Assembly: GCA_963715745.1 (NCBI GenBank)
Contig: OY970271.1
Location: forward strand, 1,116,001-1,180,000
Direction: 5' to 3'
DNA length: 64,000 bases
DNA from: CAWGJF01 sp963715745
GTDB taxonomy: Bacteria > Bacteroidota > Ignavibacteria > Ignavibacteriales > Ignavibacteriaceae
In this document: positions 44,272 through 53,484 of the stretch, one piece after another
Layout: each line of letters opens with the position of its first letter
Numbering within the stretch: position 1 is the stretch's first letter
Position numbers and translations under genes: made by a program
The notes under the pieces: model-generated
Database searches by the model: none
The model's input: only the letters and a program-made list of their open reading frames with translations
What the model was told of the DNA's origin: nothing

Positions 44272-44715
44272 ATGAAAGTTATATTAAGACAAGATTATGA
44301 GCCGCTTGGAAAAATCGGTGAAGTAGTTGATGTGAAGAATGGGTATGCAAGAAATTACCTGCTTCCTCACAGAATTGCTTATGCTGCTTTAAAAGGCAAT
44401 GTCCGGGCTCTTGAAGAAGAAAAGAGACAAGCTGCTAAAAAGACTCAGCAGGAATTAAAAGCTGCAGAAGAAGTAGCAACTGAACTTGAAAAAGTTTCTG
44501 TTACAATTCCCGTTCAGGTTGGCGAAGAAGATAAAATATTTGGCTCAGTTACAACTCAGATGATAGCAGATGCATTAAAAGAAAAAAGTTATGATATAGA
44601 TAAAAGAAAGATAGAAATTGAAGAAACGATTAAAACTCTCGGAATATATAGTGTGAGTATTAAATTGCATCCGAGTGTTAATGCAAAAATTAAAGTATGG
44701 GTTGTAAGAGAATAG
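44272..44715 (+). CDS. rplI: Ribosomal protein bL9
   Basis: This 50S protein binds 23S rRNA near the L1 stalk. The 147-residue product begins MKVILRQDYEPLGKIGEVVDVKNGYARNYLLPHRIAYAA, the classic bL9 N-terminal domain, then a long connecting helix (ALEEEKRQAAKKTQQELKAAEEVATELEKV) and a C-terminal domain (IFGSVTTQMIADALKEKSYDIDKRKIEI). AAGGAGA precedes the ATG. It is the last gene before a strong terminator. Confidence 0.96.
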   Translation: MKVILRQDYEPLGKIGEVVDVKNGYARNYLLPHRIAYAALKGNVRALEEEKRQAAKKTQQELKAAEEVATELEKVSVTIPVQVGEEDKIFGSVTTQMIADALKEKSYDIDKRKIEIEETIKTLGIYSVSIKLHPSVNAKIKVWVVRE

Positions 44716-44732
44716 AAATAAAAAATAGAATA

Positions 44733-44766
44733 AAAAAAGGAAGCCATACTTGAGCTTCCTTTTTTA
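44733..44766 (+). terminator. Intrinsic terminator of rpsF-ssb-rpsR-rplI
   Basis: An A-rich arm ending AAGGAAGC pairs with GCTTCCTT and is followed by a T run (44760-44766). The A run on one side and T run on the other make it bidirectional, serving the convergent rpmB gene as well. Confidence 0.88.
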
Positions 44767-44795
44767 TTTTAAATTTTTTAAATAATAATTATCAA

Positions 44796-45038
44796 TTATC
44801 CTCGAACGCTTATCTCTCCACTCCTTATTTTTTTAGCAATTAACGAGGTGCCGTTTTTATTAATATTCTTGATAGCACTTGTGGAAAGTTTCAAAGTAAC
44901 ATAACGGTTCAATTCCTGAACCCAAATTCTTTTCTTTTGCAGATTTGGCAAAAATCTTCTCTTGGATTTGTTATGCGCATGCGAAATACTGTTTCCGGCT
45001 TTTGGGCCTACGCCGGTAAGCTGACATTTGCGTCCCAT
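44796..45038 (-). CDS. rpmB: Ribosomal protein bL28
   Basis: The 80-residue product MGRKCQLTGVGPKAGNSISHAHNKSKRRFLPNLQKKRIWV matches bL28 from the first residue, with the family's LSTSAIKNINKNG segment. Only one N-terminal Cys is present, so it is a zinc-free (C-) type. CAGGAGAA precedes the ATG. It stands alone on the minus strand, convergent with rplI. Confidence 0.95.
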   Translation of the reverse strand: MGRKCQLTGVGPKAGNSISHAHNKSKRRFLPNLQKKRIWVQELNRYVTLKLSTSAIKNINKNGTSLIAKKIRSGEISVRG

Positions 45039-45079
45039 TTAATTCTCCTGTAAATCAATACGTCTTTAAAATTGAGCAT

Positions 45080-45087
45080 CAAATATA
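45080..45087 (-). promoter_or_regulatory. Putative rpmB -10 element (TATATTTG)
   Basis: On the minus strand TATATTTG matches TAnnTTTG exactly and is identical to the lexA and prs -10 elements, 42 bases upstream of the rpmB start codon. The -35 region 17 bases upstream is poor (ATTTTA), so the assignment rests on the -10 alone. Confidence 0.45.
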
Positions 45088-45254
45088 CAAAATTCATTTA
45101 AAAATAAAATACAATTTCATTAAATCAGACATCAAATTTTATCAGAAAATCATAGAAATTTGTTAATATTTCAATTGATTAAGAATCTATTCTTTTTATT
45201 TTAGAGCGATAAAATTGACAGTGTGAAGTAATTATTTATTTAAGGGAAAAAGAA

Positions 45255-45866
45255 ATGGAATATTATGAATTACACCCCGTAAATCCACAGATTAGATATA
45301 TTAGAAAGGCAGTTGATGTACTTAAAACCGGCGGAGTTATAATCTATCCAACCGATACAGTTTATGGAATTGGATGTGACATTTTTAATAAAGAAGCTCT
45401 TTCAAGAGTTCAGGCAATTAAAAGCAATCCGGATATTAAATTACTTAGTTTTATTATTCCAGATCTAAAGGAAATTGCCAGGTATGCTAAAGTTTCTGAC
45501 TACGCATACAGAACAATGAAACATTTATTACCTGGTCCTTATACATTTATTTTACCTGCTTCTAAATTAATCCCAAAAAAATTGTGGACAAAAAGAAAAA
45601 CTGTCGGAATAAGGATTCCGAATCATAATATAGCACTAAAAATTGTTGAAGAACTTGGCCATCCGATAATAAGCACAAGCACAACAAACCGTAAGGGGGA
45701 TGTTTTAGTTGATCCCAATGAAATAAAAAATATTTTCAACTCTCAGATCGATTTAATGCTTGCCTCAGGTAATCTATCGGGAAAATCATCCAGTGTGATT
45801 GATCTTAGCAACGAGACTCCTCTAATAGTCCGTGAGGGTGCCGGAGACATCAGCTTGTTTGTTTGA
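45255..45866 (+). CDS. tsaC: L-threonylcarbamoyladenylate synthase (short, TsaC/YrdC type)
   Basis: The enzyme makes threonylcarbamoyl-AMP for the t6A37 modification of ANN-decoding tRNAs. The 203-residue product has only the YrdC domain (no Sua5 C-terminal domain): GGVIIYPTDTVYGIGCDIFNKEALSRVQAIKSNP, LLPGPYTFILPAS, KKLWTKRKTVGIRIPNHNIALKIVEELGHPIISTSTTNRKG. AAGGGA precedes the ATG. A YciO-type relative cannot be excluded. Confidence 0.88.
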   Translation: MEYYELHPVNPQIRYIRKAVDVLKTGGVIIYPTDTVYGIGCDIFNKEALSRVQAIKSNPDIKLLSFIIPDLKEIARYAKVSDYAYRTMKHLLPGPYTFILPASKLIPKKLWTKRKTVGIRIPNHNIALKIVEELGHPIISTSTTNRKGDVLVDPNEIKNIFNSQIDLMLASGNLSGKSSSVIDLSNETPLIVREGAGDISLFV

Positions 45867-45871
45867 TGAAA

Positions 45872-46645
45872 TTATTCTTTACGAATTACCTGTGTGGATG
45901 AAGCCTGGTATTGCGGAGTTAAAATAATTTCATTGATGTTTACATTTTCCGGTCTCGATATGCAAAACAAAACTGCTTCCGCTACATCTCTTGCATCCAA
46001 AGGTTCAATTCCACGATAAACATTTTTTGCTTTTTCTTCATCGCCTGAAAAACGAACCACGCTGAACTCAGTACCAACCATTCCCGGATCAACACTGCTT
46101 ACTTTTATTCCTGTATCAAGTACATCTAACCGAATGGATTGGGTTAGAGCCTTAACTGCATACTTTGTTGCAGCATAAACATTTCCCATAGGATAAACTT
46201 CGTGTCCGGCAGTTGAACCAATATTCACAATATGCCCGCTCTTATAATTTATCATCAGAGGAACCACATGCTTTGTAACGAAAATTAATCCTTTAATGTT
46301 AGTATCAATCATTTCATCCCAGTGTGAGATTTCGCCTTCGTGTATTTTGGAAAATCCTCTTGCAAGTCCGGCATTGTTAATTAAAAAATCTATTTGTTTA
46401 AATTCATTTTTTAGAGAAGATATTACACCTTCTACTTCTTTGGAATTTCTTACATCAAGTTTAAAAGGGATGGTTTTTATAGCATGTTTGTTCGCAAGAT
46501 CAGTTGCAAGTGACTTTATCCTTTCAATCCTTCGGGCTGTAAGAATAAGGTTAATTCCGTTTTCAGCAAATAATTCAGCACAGGCTTTACCGATTCCTGA
46601 AGATGCACCGGTAATGAACGCAGTTTTTCCCTTAAGGTTTTTCAT
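45872..46645 (-). CDS. Short-chain dehydrogenase/reductase, YdfG-like
   Basis: This NAD(P)-dependent oxidoreductase of 257 residues has the cofactor motif TGASSGIGKACAELF with a following TARRIER (an Arg pair favouring NADP), NNAGLARG, the catalytic Ser in NIGSTAGHEVYP, and YAATKYAVKALTQS with the catalytic Tyr and Lys. The overall layout resembles E. coli YdfG, an NADP-dependent 3-hydroxy acid/serine dehydrogenase, but the substrate is not known. It is the last gene of the Lon-like-pyk-radical SAM operon (30-base gap) and is convergent with tsaC (5-base gap). Confidence 0.88.
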   Translation of the reverse strand: MKNLKGKTAFITGASSGIGKACAELFAENGINLILTARRIERIKSLATDLANKHAIKTIPFKLDVRNSKEVEGVISSLKNEFKQIDFLINNAGLARGFSKIHEGEISHWDEMIDTNIKGLIFVTKHVVPLMINYKSGHIVNIGSTAGHEVYPMGNVYAATKYAVKALTQSIRLDVLDTGIKVSSVDPGMVGTEFSVVRFSGDEEKAKNVYRGIEPLDARDVAEAVLFCISRPENVNINEIILTPQYQASSTQVIRKE

Positions 46646-46675
46646 TAATAAATTCCGATTTATTGTAAAAAGTTA

Positions 46676-47713
46676 TTAGACAAAGTAACCGGGGACATTA
46701 TACCCGCAATTGTAGCACTCATTTCCCTGAAGCCTGTTAGTTAAAACAGAATGCCAGTTTCTTCTGATCAATGCTTTTTTACAGTTTGGACAATATGTTG
46801 TCTGACCATCCCGGTTAAAAACATTTCCGACATAGCAAAATTTTATTCCTGATTTCAACGCTATGTTTCTAGCTCTTGTTAATGTTGTCTCAGGTGTTTT
46901 TTCTTTATTCATCATTTTAAAATCAGGATGGAATGCTGTAAAATGAAGAGGAACAGATTCACCGAGATTATTTAGAATCCAATCACACTCCCTTTTAACC
47001 TCTTCATCCGAATCATTTTCATCAGGAATTAAGAGTGTTGTAATTTCAAACCACACATCAGTTTCATTTTTCAGCCAGATTAATGTATCAAGCACATCAT
47101 CAAGATGAGAAAAAGTATTTTTCCAATAAAATCTGTCTGTAAATCCTTTCAGATCAACATTAGCTGCATCAATAAATTTATAAACATCTTTGCGTGCTTC
47201 CTTATCGATATATCCGGCAGTTACCATCACTGATTTAATACCTTCTTCTCTGGCAATTTTAGAAATATCAATTACATACTCACCGAATATTGTTGGGTCA
47301 TTATATGTGTAAGCAATTGAAGGAGTATTGTAATGTTTGGCAAGTTTAACAACTTCTTCGGGTTCTGCGTTCATTGAGTTTAGTTCATCAAGTTTTGCTT
47401 TACTAATGGACCAATTCTGACAAAATTTACATCCCAGATTACATCCTGCTGTTCCAAAACTCAGCACTGATGTTCCGGGCAGAAAATGATTCAATGGTTT
47501 TTTTTCTATCGGGTCGATTGCAAATCCTGTTGGTCTGCCATAACCGGTTGTGTAAAGTTTACCGCCATGATTTTGCCTGATAAAGCAAAATCCAGGCTGT
47601 CCATCACCAATTTTGCAATAACGCGGACAAAGGGTACACAGAATTTTATTTCCTTCCGGCTTCCACCATTGAGCTAATTTCATTTTTTCTTTTTCTATTA
47701 CATCCGGGTTCAT
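46676..47713 (-). CDS. AmmeMemoRadiSam-type radical SAM enzyme
   Basis: This 345-residue protein carries an N-terminal Cys cluster (CTLCPRYCKIGDGQPGFCFIRQN), the radical SAM [4Fe-4S] motif CNLGCKFCQNWSIS, SYTYNDPTIF-like AYTYNDPTIFGEY, and DVDLKGF-like NVDLKGFTDRFYWK. This is the layout of the radical SAM member of the AMMECR1-Memo-radical SAM set (PflA-related). The C-terminus adds a zinc ribbon (CPNCKKALIRRNW ... CYNCGYNVPGYFV). Neither AMMECR1 nor Memo is next to it in this window. It begins directly after the pyk stop, with GAGGT as ribosome site inside pyk. The substrate is unknown. Confidence 0.88.
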   Translation of the reverse strand: MNPDVIEKEKMKLAQWWKPEGNKILCTLCPRYCKIGDGQPGFCFIRQNHGGKLYTTGYGRPTGFAIDPIEKKPLNHFLPGTSVLSFGTAGCNLGCKFCQNWSISKAKLDELNSMNAEPEEVVKLAKHYNTPSIAYTYNDPTIFGEYVIDISKIAREEGIKSVMVTAGYIDKEARKDVYKFIDAANVDLKGFTDRFYWKNTFSHLDDVLDTLIWLKNETDVWFEITTLLIPDENDSDEEVKRECDWILNNLGESVPLHFTAFHPDFKMMNKEKTPETTLTRARNIALKSGIKFCYVGNVFNRDGQTTYCPNCKKALIRRNWHSVLTNRLQGNECYNCGYNVPGYFV

Positions 47714-49144
47714 TTACATTACCTCAAATCTTAACCAATCAGTTCTGCTCTTTTCAGTGTGAGGAGCGCGTGACATAAATATAACGATATCATCTTTTTT
47801 TACAAGTCCTGCATCCAGTATCAGTTTTTTAGCATCATCAATTGCCATATGATCTTTATTTATTTTTTCTATATAAAGCGACTTAACTCCCCAACGCAAA
47901 CATAAATTATTAATTGTATTAAAATCATTGGAAATTGCAATAATTTGCGATTCAGGTCTGTATTTTGCAATTCCATTGGCTGCTCTTCCTTTAAACGTAA
48001 ATACTACTATTGCCTTGGCTTTTACCTGGTTTGCAATAATTGAAATACCTCTGCAGCCTGAGTCAAAAATATTTTCTTCAAAATCTTCCGGAATTTCATA
48101 ATTAATATTTTTGGTTGCAAGATGATGTTCTTCTGCTTTGCAGATAATTTCATTCATAACTTTAACGGTTTCTACAGGAAAATCACCAATTGAAGTTTCG
48201 CCGCTTAGCATCACAACATCGCTTCCATCCCATACAGCATTTGCAACATCAGATGCCTCAGCCCGTGTAGGCATTTGAGAATGAATCATTGATTCCAGCA
48301 TTTGTGTTGCAGTGATTACCATTTTACCGACTTCGTTGCATCTTTTTATAATATCTTTCTGAATAACCGGAACATCCTGAGGTGATAACTCAACACCCAA
48401 ATCGCCTCTTGCAATCATAATTCCTTCAGCAGCTTCAATTATTGAATTTAAATCATCAACTGCCTCTTTCTTTTCAATTTTCGCTATAACGGGGATTGCA
48501 TGATTACGTTGTTTAAGCCAGTCCTTTAGTTTTAAAATATCATTGGAACTTCGAACAAAAGAAAGCGCGATGTAATCGACCCGGTGTTGTAAAACAAATT
48601 CCAGATCTGAAAAATCTTTTTCTGTAACCGACGCAGTAGATAATTTAATTCCAGGTAGATTCAATCCCTTTCTGGGTGTTAACATTCCTCCTTCTTCAAC
48701 AAGACAAATAAGAGATTTTTCTTTCTTCCCTTTTATTTTTAGCCGGATGAGCCCATCATTAATTAAGATATGTTTTCCAATCTCAGCATCAGCAATAAGC
48801 TGAGAATAGTTTGTTGAAATAACTTTTTCGTTACCTCTCATTTCTTCTGTTGTTAATTCAATTGTTTCTCCGGACTTAATTTCAATTTTATCTTTTTCAA
48901 GTTCCCCAATTCTTATTTTCGGACCCTGTAAATCGATAAGAACGGCTAAAGGAGTTTTTTCTTCAGTACAAGCCTGGTGAATATTGTTAAAAACTTTTTC
49001 AAAAAAATCATAATTACCGTGTGACATATTAAAACGGACACCATCTGTGCCGGAAAGAATTAATTTCCTTAATTGTGAAACAGAAAATGTAGCAGGACCA
49101 ATTGTGGCAAGAATCTTTGTGCGATTTGTTGAAAGTGCTATCAT
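47714..49144 (-). CDS. pyk: Pyruvate kinase
   Basis: Pyruvate kinase converts phosphoenolpyruvate and ADP to pyruvate and ATP. Starting at ATG 49144 (MIALSTNRTKILATIGPATFS) the protein has 476 residues, a normal length; the longer in-frame form would overlap the upstream gene by 41 bases and has an unusual basic extension. Motifs include VRFNMSHGNYDFF, LIDLQGPKIRIGEL, VIAKIEKKEAV (catalytic Lys), IMIARGDLGVELSPQDVPVIQKDI, ATQMLESMIHSQMPTRAEASDVANAVWDGSDVVMLSGETS. The C-terminal regulatory-like domain is present. Co-transcribed with the Lon-like gene (10-base gap). Confidence 0.95.
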   Translation of the reverse strand: MIALSTNRTKILATIGPATFSVSQLRKLILSGTDGVRFNMSHGNYDFFEKVFNNIHQACTEEKTPLAVLIDLQGPKIRIGELEKDKIEIKSGETIELTTEEMRGNEKVISTNYSQLIADAEIGKHILINDGLIRLKIKGKKEKSLICLVEEGGMLTPRKGLNLPGIKLSTASVTEKDFSDLEFVLQHRVDYIALSFVRSSNDILKLKDWLKQRNHAIPVIAKIEKKEAVDDLNSIIEAAEGIMIARGDLGVELSPQDVPVIQKDIIKRCNEVGKMVITATQMLESMIHSQMPTRAEASDVANAVWDGSDVVMLSGETSIGDFPVETVKVMNEIICKAEEHHLATKNINYEIPEDFEENIFDSGCRGISIIANQVKAKAIVVFTFKGRAANGIAKYRPESQIIAISNDFNTINNLCLRWGVKSLYIEKINKDHMAIDDAKKLILDAGLVKKDDIVIFMSRAPHTEKSRTDWLRFEVM

Positions 49145-49154
49145 ATCTTGATGA

Positions 49155-51614
49155 TTATTTTTTACGTTTAGATGTTTTCTTTTCGTCCTGGACAACTCTT
49201 GATTTTTTATACATCTCTTTCAACTTCTTTTCAACAAAGTAAAACACGGAATTGACTTCATAACCTTTTGCAATTTTATTCCCGGCTTTAACACCGGTTA
49301 AAATTTCAATTCCTTCCTCAACGCGTGTAATGGGATAAATATGAAATTTCTTGTTTTTAACTGCTTCAATAATTTCTTCTGTCAGCATAAGCTCTTTAAC
49401 ATTTCGCTCAGGAATAACCACTCCTTGTTTGCCTGTAAGCCCATTCATTTTACAAATTTCATAAAAACCCGATACCTTTTCATTCACTCCACCGATAGGC
49501 TGAACATCACCTTTTTGATTTAAGGAACCGGTAACCGCAATGTATTGTTTTATCGGCAGTGCTGATAAAGTAGAAAGTAAAGCAAAAATTTCAGCACAGG
49601 ATGCGCTGTCTCCGTCAACCGTTCCATAGGATTGTTCGAATACAAGATTTGCATTAAATGTAAGCGGATAATCCTGACCAAAAGTTTCTTTAAAATATCC
49701 TGAAATAATTAACACGCCTTTGTTATAATGCCTGCCACTCATTCCGGCTTCACGTTCAACATTAATAATATTTCCACTGCCGAGAGAGACTGTTGCAGTT
49801 ATTCTTGTTGGCCTTCCGAATGAGTAAAAGTCTGCGGAGTAAACGGCCAGTCCGTTTATCTGCCCGATTCTTTCACCTTCGGTATCCATTAAAAATGTTC
49901 CTTCTTCATACATATCTGTAATTTTAGACTCAAGCATTCCATGTCGTTCTACTGCATTTTCATAAGCCTTTTCAACATGCGCAGATGAAACTGTATTAAA
50001 GCCATCGTCCATTGCCCAAAAGTTTGCTTCGCGGGCAACATCTGAAATACGGGAAAATCTTGTAGTTAATTTATCCTGGCTTCCTGCAAACACTGCTCCG
50101 GTTTCAATAAGCCTGGCAATGGCGGATTTGTCAAACTCCATTAAGTTTTCGTTTTTGATTAATTTTTTTATAACCCTTGCATATTCCTGCAGCACTTTGT
50201 CCGATCTTTTTATTTCATAATCAAAATCAGCTTTCACTTTGAACATCTTTTTAAAGTCATATTCATATTCTGATAAAAGTGAATAAATGTGCTGGCTTCC
50301 AATTAAAATTACTTTCAAGTTCAGATCAATCGGTTCGGGTTTAAGGGTAGATGATGAAACCTGGAAAACACTTGGAATATCCTGGATTTCAAGTTTCTGA
50401 TAGGTTAAAACACGTTTTAAATTTTTCCACACACCAACTTCTTCAAAAAGATGTAGGACATTCAAAACAATATAGCCGCCGTTGGCTCGTAATAGCGAGC
50501 CAGCTTTTATATTTGTAAAATCGCTGTAAAAGTTTCCTCTCCCGTCACCAACCCTTTCAATTGCACCGAATAAATTTGAATAAGATGGAGATGTTTCAAT
50601 TATTATAGGGCATTGATTCGTATCACTGTTGTCTAGAATAATATTGACATCATATTCTTTAAAGTAATCAATTAAAAAACCTTCGCTTGACTTTTCACCA
50701 AGTGGTTTAGCTCCTTTAAATGCCTGAATATTTTCCAGAATGTTTTGTTCAACTTGGTCAAGATAATCCTTGATTTTGGGTGAATCATATTTGTCCTTCA
50801 CATTTTCCATAATTGCAGCAACTACACCTGAAGTAAATTCTTTTTCAAGCTGAATTAGTTTCTCCTGAATTTCCTGACTAATCTTTAAACCTTTTTTAAA
50901 TAGAACCTGAAGCTCACTTTGATGCTCATTATATTTTTTAACAATTTCTTCTGCCTGTTCTTTAGTTAACTTACCTTCCTTTATTTTTTCTTCAAGTTGA
51001 AATATCGGAACCGGCTCGTCTTCTATTAAAGGAAGTATATCCGGTCTGATAGCTTCACCGATTTTTACCTGTCCCAATGCAAAACCTTTTTCTTTAAGCT
51101 TTGCATCAAAGTCGTTCATCAACTGCTGTTCTTTCTGATTGTATTCACCAATTATCTTTTTCTTTTTTTCCAGGTAATGATTGCTCTCAAGAGTTTTTGG
51201 AATCCTGTTTTTAAGCATTTCAATAGCACGGCTTAAGTTTCTTTTAAATATTTTTGCATTTGCTTTTGGAAAAACAAGAAGTATTGGTCTGTCAGCATCT
51301 TTAAAATTATTTACATAAGCGTAATCAAAAACGGGGGGACAATCAGCATTAATTGTTTCAAGCATGTTTTTTACCGTTGTAGCTTTACCGGAACCTGAAA
51401 GTCCGGCAATGTAAACATTGTAACCCGGTGCTCTTAACTCAACTCCAAGCTTTAGAGCTTTTAGTGCTCTTTCCTGGCCGATTATTCCTTCAATCGGTTC
51501 AAGTTCGCTGGAATTAGTGAATTCAAAAACTTCCGGATCACATTTCCATCTTAATTCATAAGTTGTAAGTTCTTTTGGTTTTTTGGCTTTTAGTTTGGTG
51601 GTTTTGGATTTCAT
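49155..51614 (-). CDS. Lon-like ATP-dependent protease (AAA_32/Lon-C type)
   Basis: The 819-residue protein has an atypical AAA module (IIGQERALKALKLGVELRAPGYNVYIAGLSGSGKATTVKNML with a Walker A-like GLSGSGKAT), a long coiled insertion (about residues 150-300), the GRGNFYSDFTNIKAGSLLRANGGYIVLN segment of the second half, and a C-terminal Lon protease domain with the Ser-Lys dyad (YGTVDGDSASCAEIFALLS, GSLNQKGDVQPIGGVNEKVSGFYE). This is the Lon-like family lacking the classic LAN domain, often called LonB-like. It lacks transmembrane segments, so it should be cytosolic. It is the first gene of a four-gene minus-strand operon. Confidence 0.92.
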   Translation of the reverse strand: MKSKTTKLKAKKPKELTTYELRWKCDPEVFEFTNSSELEPIEGIIGQERALKALKLGVELRAPGYNVYIAGLSGSGKATTVKNMLETINADCPPVFDYAYVNNFKDADRPILLVFPKANAKIFKRNLSRAIEMLKNRIPKTLESNHYLEKKKKIIGEYNQKEQQLMNDFDAKLKEKGFALGQVKIGEAIRPDILPLIEDEPVPIFQLEEKIKEGKLTKEQAEEIVKKYNEHQSELQVLFKKGLKISQEIQEKLIQLEKEFTSGVVAAIMENVKDKYDSPKIKDYLDQVEQNILENIQAFKGAKPLGEKSSEGFLIDYFKEYDVNIILDNSDTNQCPIIIETSPSYSNLFGAIERVGDGRGNFYSDFTNIKAGSLLRANGGYIVLNVLHLFEEVGVWKNLKRVLTYQKLEIQDIPSVFQVSSSTLKPEPIDLNLKVILIGSQHIYSLLSEYEYDFKKMFKVKADFDYEIKRSDKVLQEYARVIKKLIKNENLMEFDKSAIARLIETGAVFAGSQDKLTTRFSRISDVAREANFWAMDDGFNTVSSAHVEKAYENAVERHGMLESKITDMYEEGTFLMDTEGERIGQINGLAVYSADFYSFGRPTRITATVSLGSGNIINVEREAGMSGRHYNKGVLIISGYFKETFGQDYPLTFNANLVFEQSYGTVDGDSASCAEIFALLSTLSALPIKQYIAVTGSLNQKGDVQPIGGVNEKVSGFYEICKMNGLTGKQGVVIPERNVKELMLTEEIIEAVKNKKFHIYPITRVEEGIEILTGVKAGNKIAKGYEVNSVFYFVEKKLKEMYKKSRVVQDEKKTSKRKK

Positions 51615-51747
51615 CGATTAACTCTGCAGTTAAAGTTATTAGAATAATTCTTTGTAAAATTGTATTATAAAATCTAAATATTATAGTTGCTAATATCAAA
51701 GAAGTGTGCAATCACATCATTTTTAAAATCCAAAGAATGAAGATCAT

Positions 51748-52890
51748 ATGTTTAATCCGGATGAATTAAGAGAGGACTTTCCTCATTTACAAAGTCGTCA
51801 GACCTATTTTAATCATGCATCCTGCGGACCAATGAGTAAGCCAGTAAGAAATGCTTTGGAAAATTTAATAAAAGACAAAAGTGAAGATGAAATAAACAAT
51901 TATTCAAAACTTGTTTCTATAGCTTCGGAAACTAAACAAATGTTGGCGGAAATGATTAATTGTTCACCAGATAGAATTGCTTACGTTGATAACACAACAA
52001 ACGGATTTAATATACTTGCACAGGGAATTGATTTAAAAAATGGAGATAGAATATTACTTAATAATGCTGAGTTTCCGGCAAACGTTTACCCTTTCTTAAA
52101 TCTTAAAAGTGAAGGAATTGAAATTGATTTTATCAGATCTGAAAATGGAATTGTCACTGCAGAAGACGTGATAACTTCTATAAAGCCTGGAACCAAATTA
52201 ATATCAATTAGTATGGTACAATTTTTATCAGGCTACAGAGTTGATCTGGAAGTCATTGGAAATTACTGCCGGCAGAAAAATATTATATTTTCTGTAGATG
52301 GAATACAAGGATTAGGAGCTATTACCCTGGATGTTGAAAAATGTGGAATAGATTTTTTGTCTTGCGGAACACAAAAATGGCTTCTAGGGCTTGAAGGTAT
52401 GGCATTTGTATATGTTAATAAATTACTTCAGGAAAAAATCAGGGTTACAAACGCCGGATGGCTGGCAGTAAAAGATGCATGGAATCTACTTGATTATAAT
52501 CTTGAATTCCGAAACAGTGCAAGCAGATTTCAGCCGGGAACTATAAATACCTTTGGTACTTACGCTTTACACGCATCTCTTAATCTATTTAAAAAATATG
52601 ATTTTAAAGAGATTGAAAAATCAGTCATTTTAAACTCTGAATATTTTATTAATAGTCTAAATAATATTGGAATTGAACCAATATTAAAAGATGTTAACAA
52701 AAAGTATTTTTCCGGGATTGTTAGCTTTAAATCACAGAACGGAGAAAAATTTTTTAACTATCTTTCTGAAAAGAATATTGTTTGCACTTTAAGAGCAAAC
52801 CATATCAGATTTTCTCCGCATTTTTATAATACAAAGCAAGAGATAGATATAGTTGTTGATGAACTTGAAAAAAATATTAATCTTAGTTAG
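51748..52890 (+). CDS. Class V aminotransferase (cysteine desulfurase/isopenicillin-N-epimerase-like)
   Basis: This PLP enzyme of 380 residues begins LREDFPHLQSRQTYFNHASCGPMSKPV, the usual N-terminus of this group, with the PLP-binding VDGIQGLGAITLDV and the Schiff-base Lys in FLSCGTQKWLLGLEGMAFVYV (about residue 210). The RFQPGTINTFGTYALHASLNL segment is also typical. No catalytic Cys loop like that of IscS is visible, which argues against a housekeeping cysteine desulfurase. The real substrate is unknown. It is divergent from the Lon-like operon. Confidence 0.85.
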   Translation: MFNPDELREDFPHLQSRQTYFNHASCGPMSKPVRNALENLIKDKSEDEINNYSKLVSIASETKQMLAEMINCSPDRIAYVDNTTNGFNILAQGIDLKNGDRILLNNAEFPANVYPFLNLKSEGIEIDFIRSENGIVTAEDVITSIKPGTKLISISMVQFLSGYRVDLEVIGNYCRQKNIIFSVDGIQGLGAITLDVEKCGIDFLSCGTQKWLLGLEGMAFVYVNKLLQEKIRVTNAGWLAVKDAWNLLDYNLEFRNSASRFQPGTINTFGTYALHASLNLFKKYDFKEIEKSVILNSEYFINSLNNIGIEPILKDVNKKYFSGIVSFKSQNGEKFFNYLSEKNIVCTLRANHIRFSPHFYNTKQEIDIVVDELEKNINLS

Positions 52891-52915
52891 ATTTTTAGAA
52901 ATAATCGGGAATACA

Positions 52916-53473
52916 ATGAAATTAAATGTCAATCTGATTACGTTAATACTTAGCTTATTTATTTTATTATCCAGCAGCGGATTTATTTTTGCACAAGGTC
53001 AAGGTGAAGTAAGAATCAGTCCAAAAGCAAAAGTTGAACAGGTTGTCGGATTCACAACAGTAATAATCGATTACAGCAGGCCGGGAGTAAAAGGCAGAGA
53101 AATTTGGGGTGGGCTGGTTCCATATAATGTGGTTTGGAGAGCAGGTGCGAATGAAGCAACTAAAATTACTTTTAGCGATGAGGTTACAATAAATGGAAAA
53201 AACCTGAAAGCCGGCAGCTATAGTTTTTTCACAATTCCTACCAAAGACAAATGGACAATAATTTTTAACCGTGTTGCTGATCAGTGGGGAGCTTTTGAAT
53301 ATAATGAAGAAGAAGACGTTTTGCGATTACAGGTTAAGCCGGAAACCAGCTCCAATTGCTGGCAGGAATGGCTTACATACACAATTACAAAGATTTCAGA
53401 CAAGTCTGCAATAGTAAGACTTGAATGGGAGAAATTAAAAATTCCTTTTACGGTTGAAGTAAATATCAATTGA
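52916..53473 (+). CDS. Exported DUF2911 family protein
   Basis: The start is ATG 52916 with CGGGA 6 bases upstream; a longer frame would overlap the aminotransferase. The 185-residue product has a signal peptide (LITLILSLFILLSSSGFIFAQ) and the DUF2911 pattern: VRISPKAKVEQVVGFTTVIIDYSRPGVKGREIWGGLVPYNVVWRAGANEATKITF, KAGSYSFFTIPTKDKWTIIFN and a late AIVRLEWEKLKIPFTVEV. The family is common in Bacteroidota and its function is not known. It is 25 bases after the aminotransferase and probably co-transcribed. Confidence 0.88.
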   Translation: MKLNVNLITLILSLFILLSSSGFIFAQGQGEVRISPKAKVEQVVGFTTVIIDYSRPGVKGREIWGGLVPYNVVWRAGANEATKITFSDEVTINGKNLKAGSYSFFTIPTKDKWTIIFNRVADQWGAFEYNEEEDVLRLQVKPETSSNCWQEWLTYTITKISDKSAIVRLEWEKLKIPFTVEVNIN

Positions 53474-53484
53474 AAAAGTTGAAA

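Noticed and set aside
45221..45250. TTGACA upstream of tsaC as a promoter
   Set aside because: No TAnnTTTG or TATAAT-like element lies 16-18 bases downstream.
49145..49195. N-terminal extension of pyruvate kinase (17 residues) overlapping the Lon-like gene
   Set aside because: The extension is basic and unlike pyruvate kinase N-termini; ATG 49144 starts the conserved TKILATIGPA region and avoids the overlap.
52853..52915. Longer form of the DUF2911 protein
   Set aside because: The extra segment overlaps the aminotransferase gene, and ATG 52916 with CGGGA gives a proper signal peptide.
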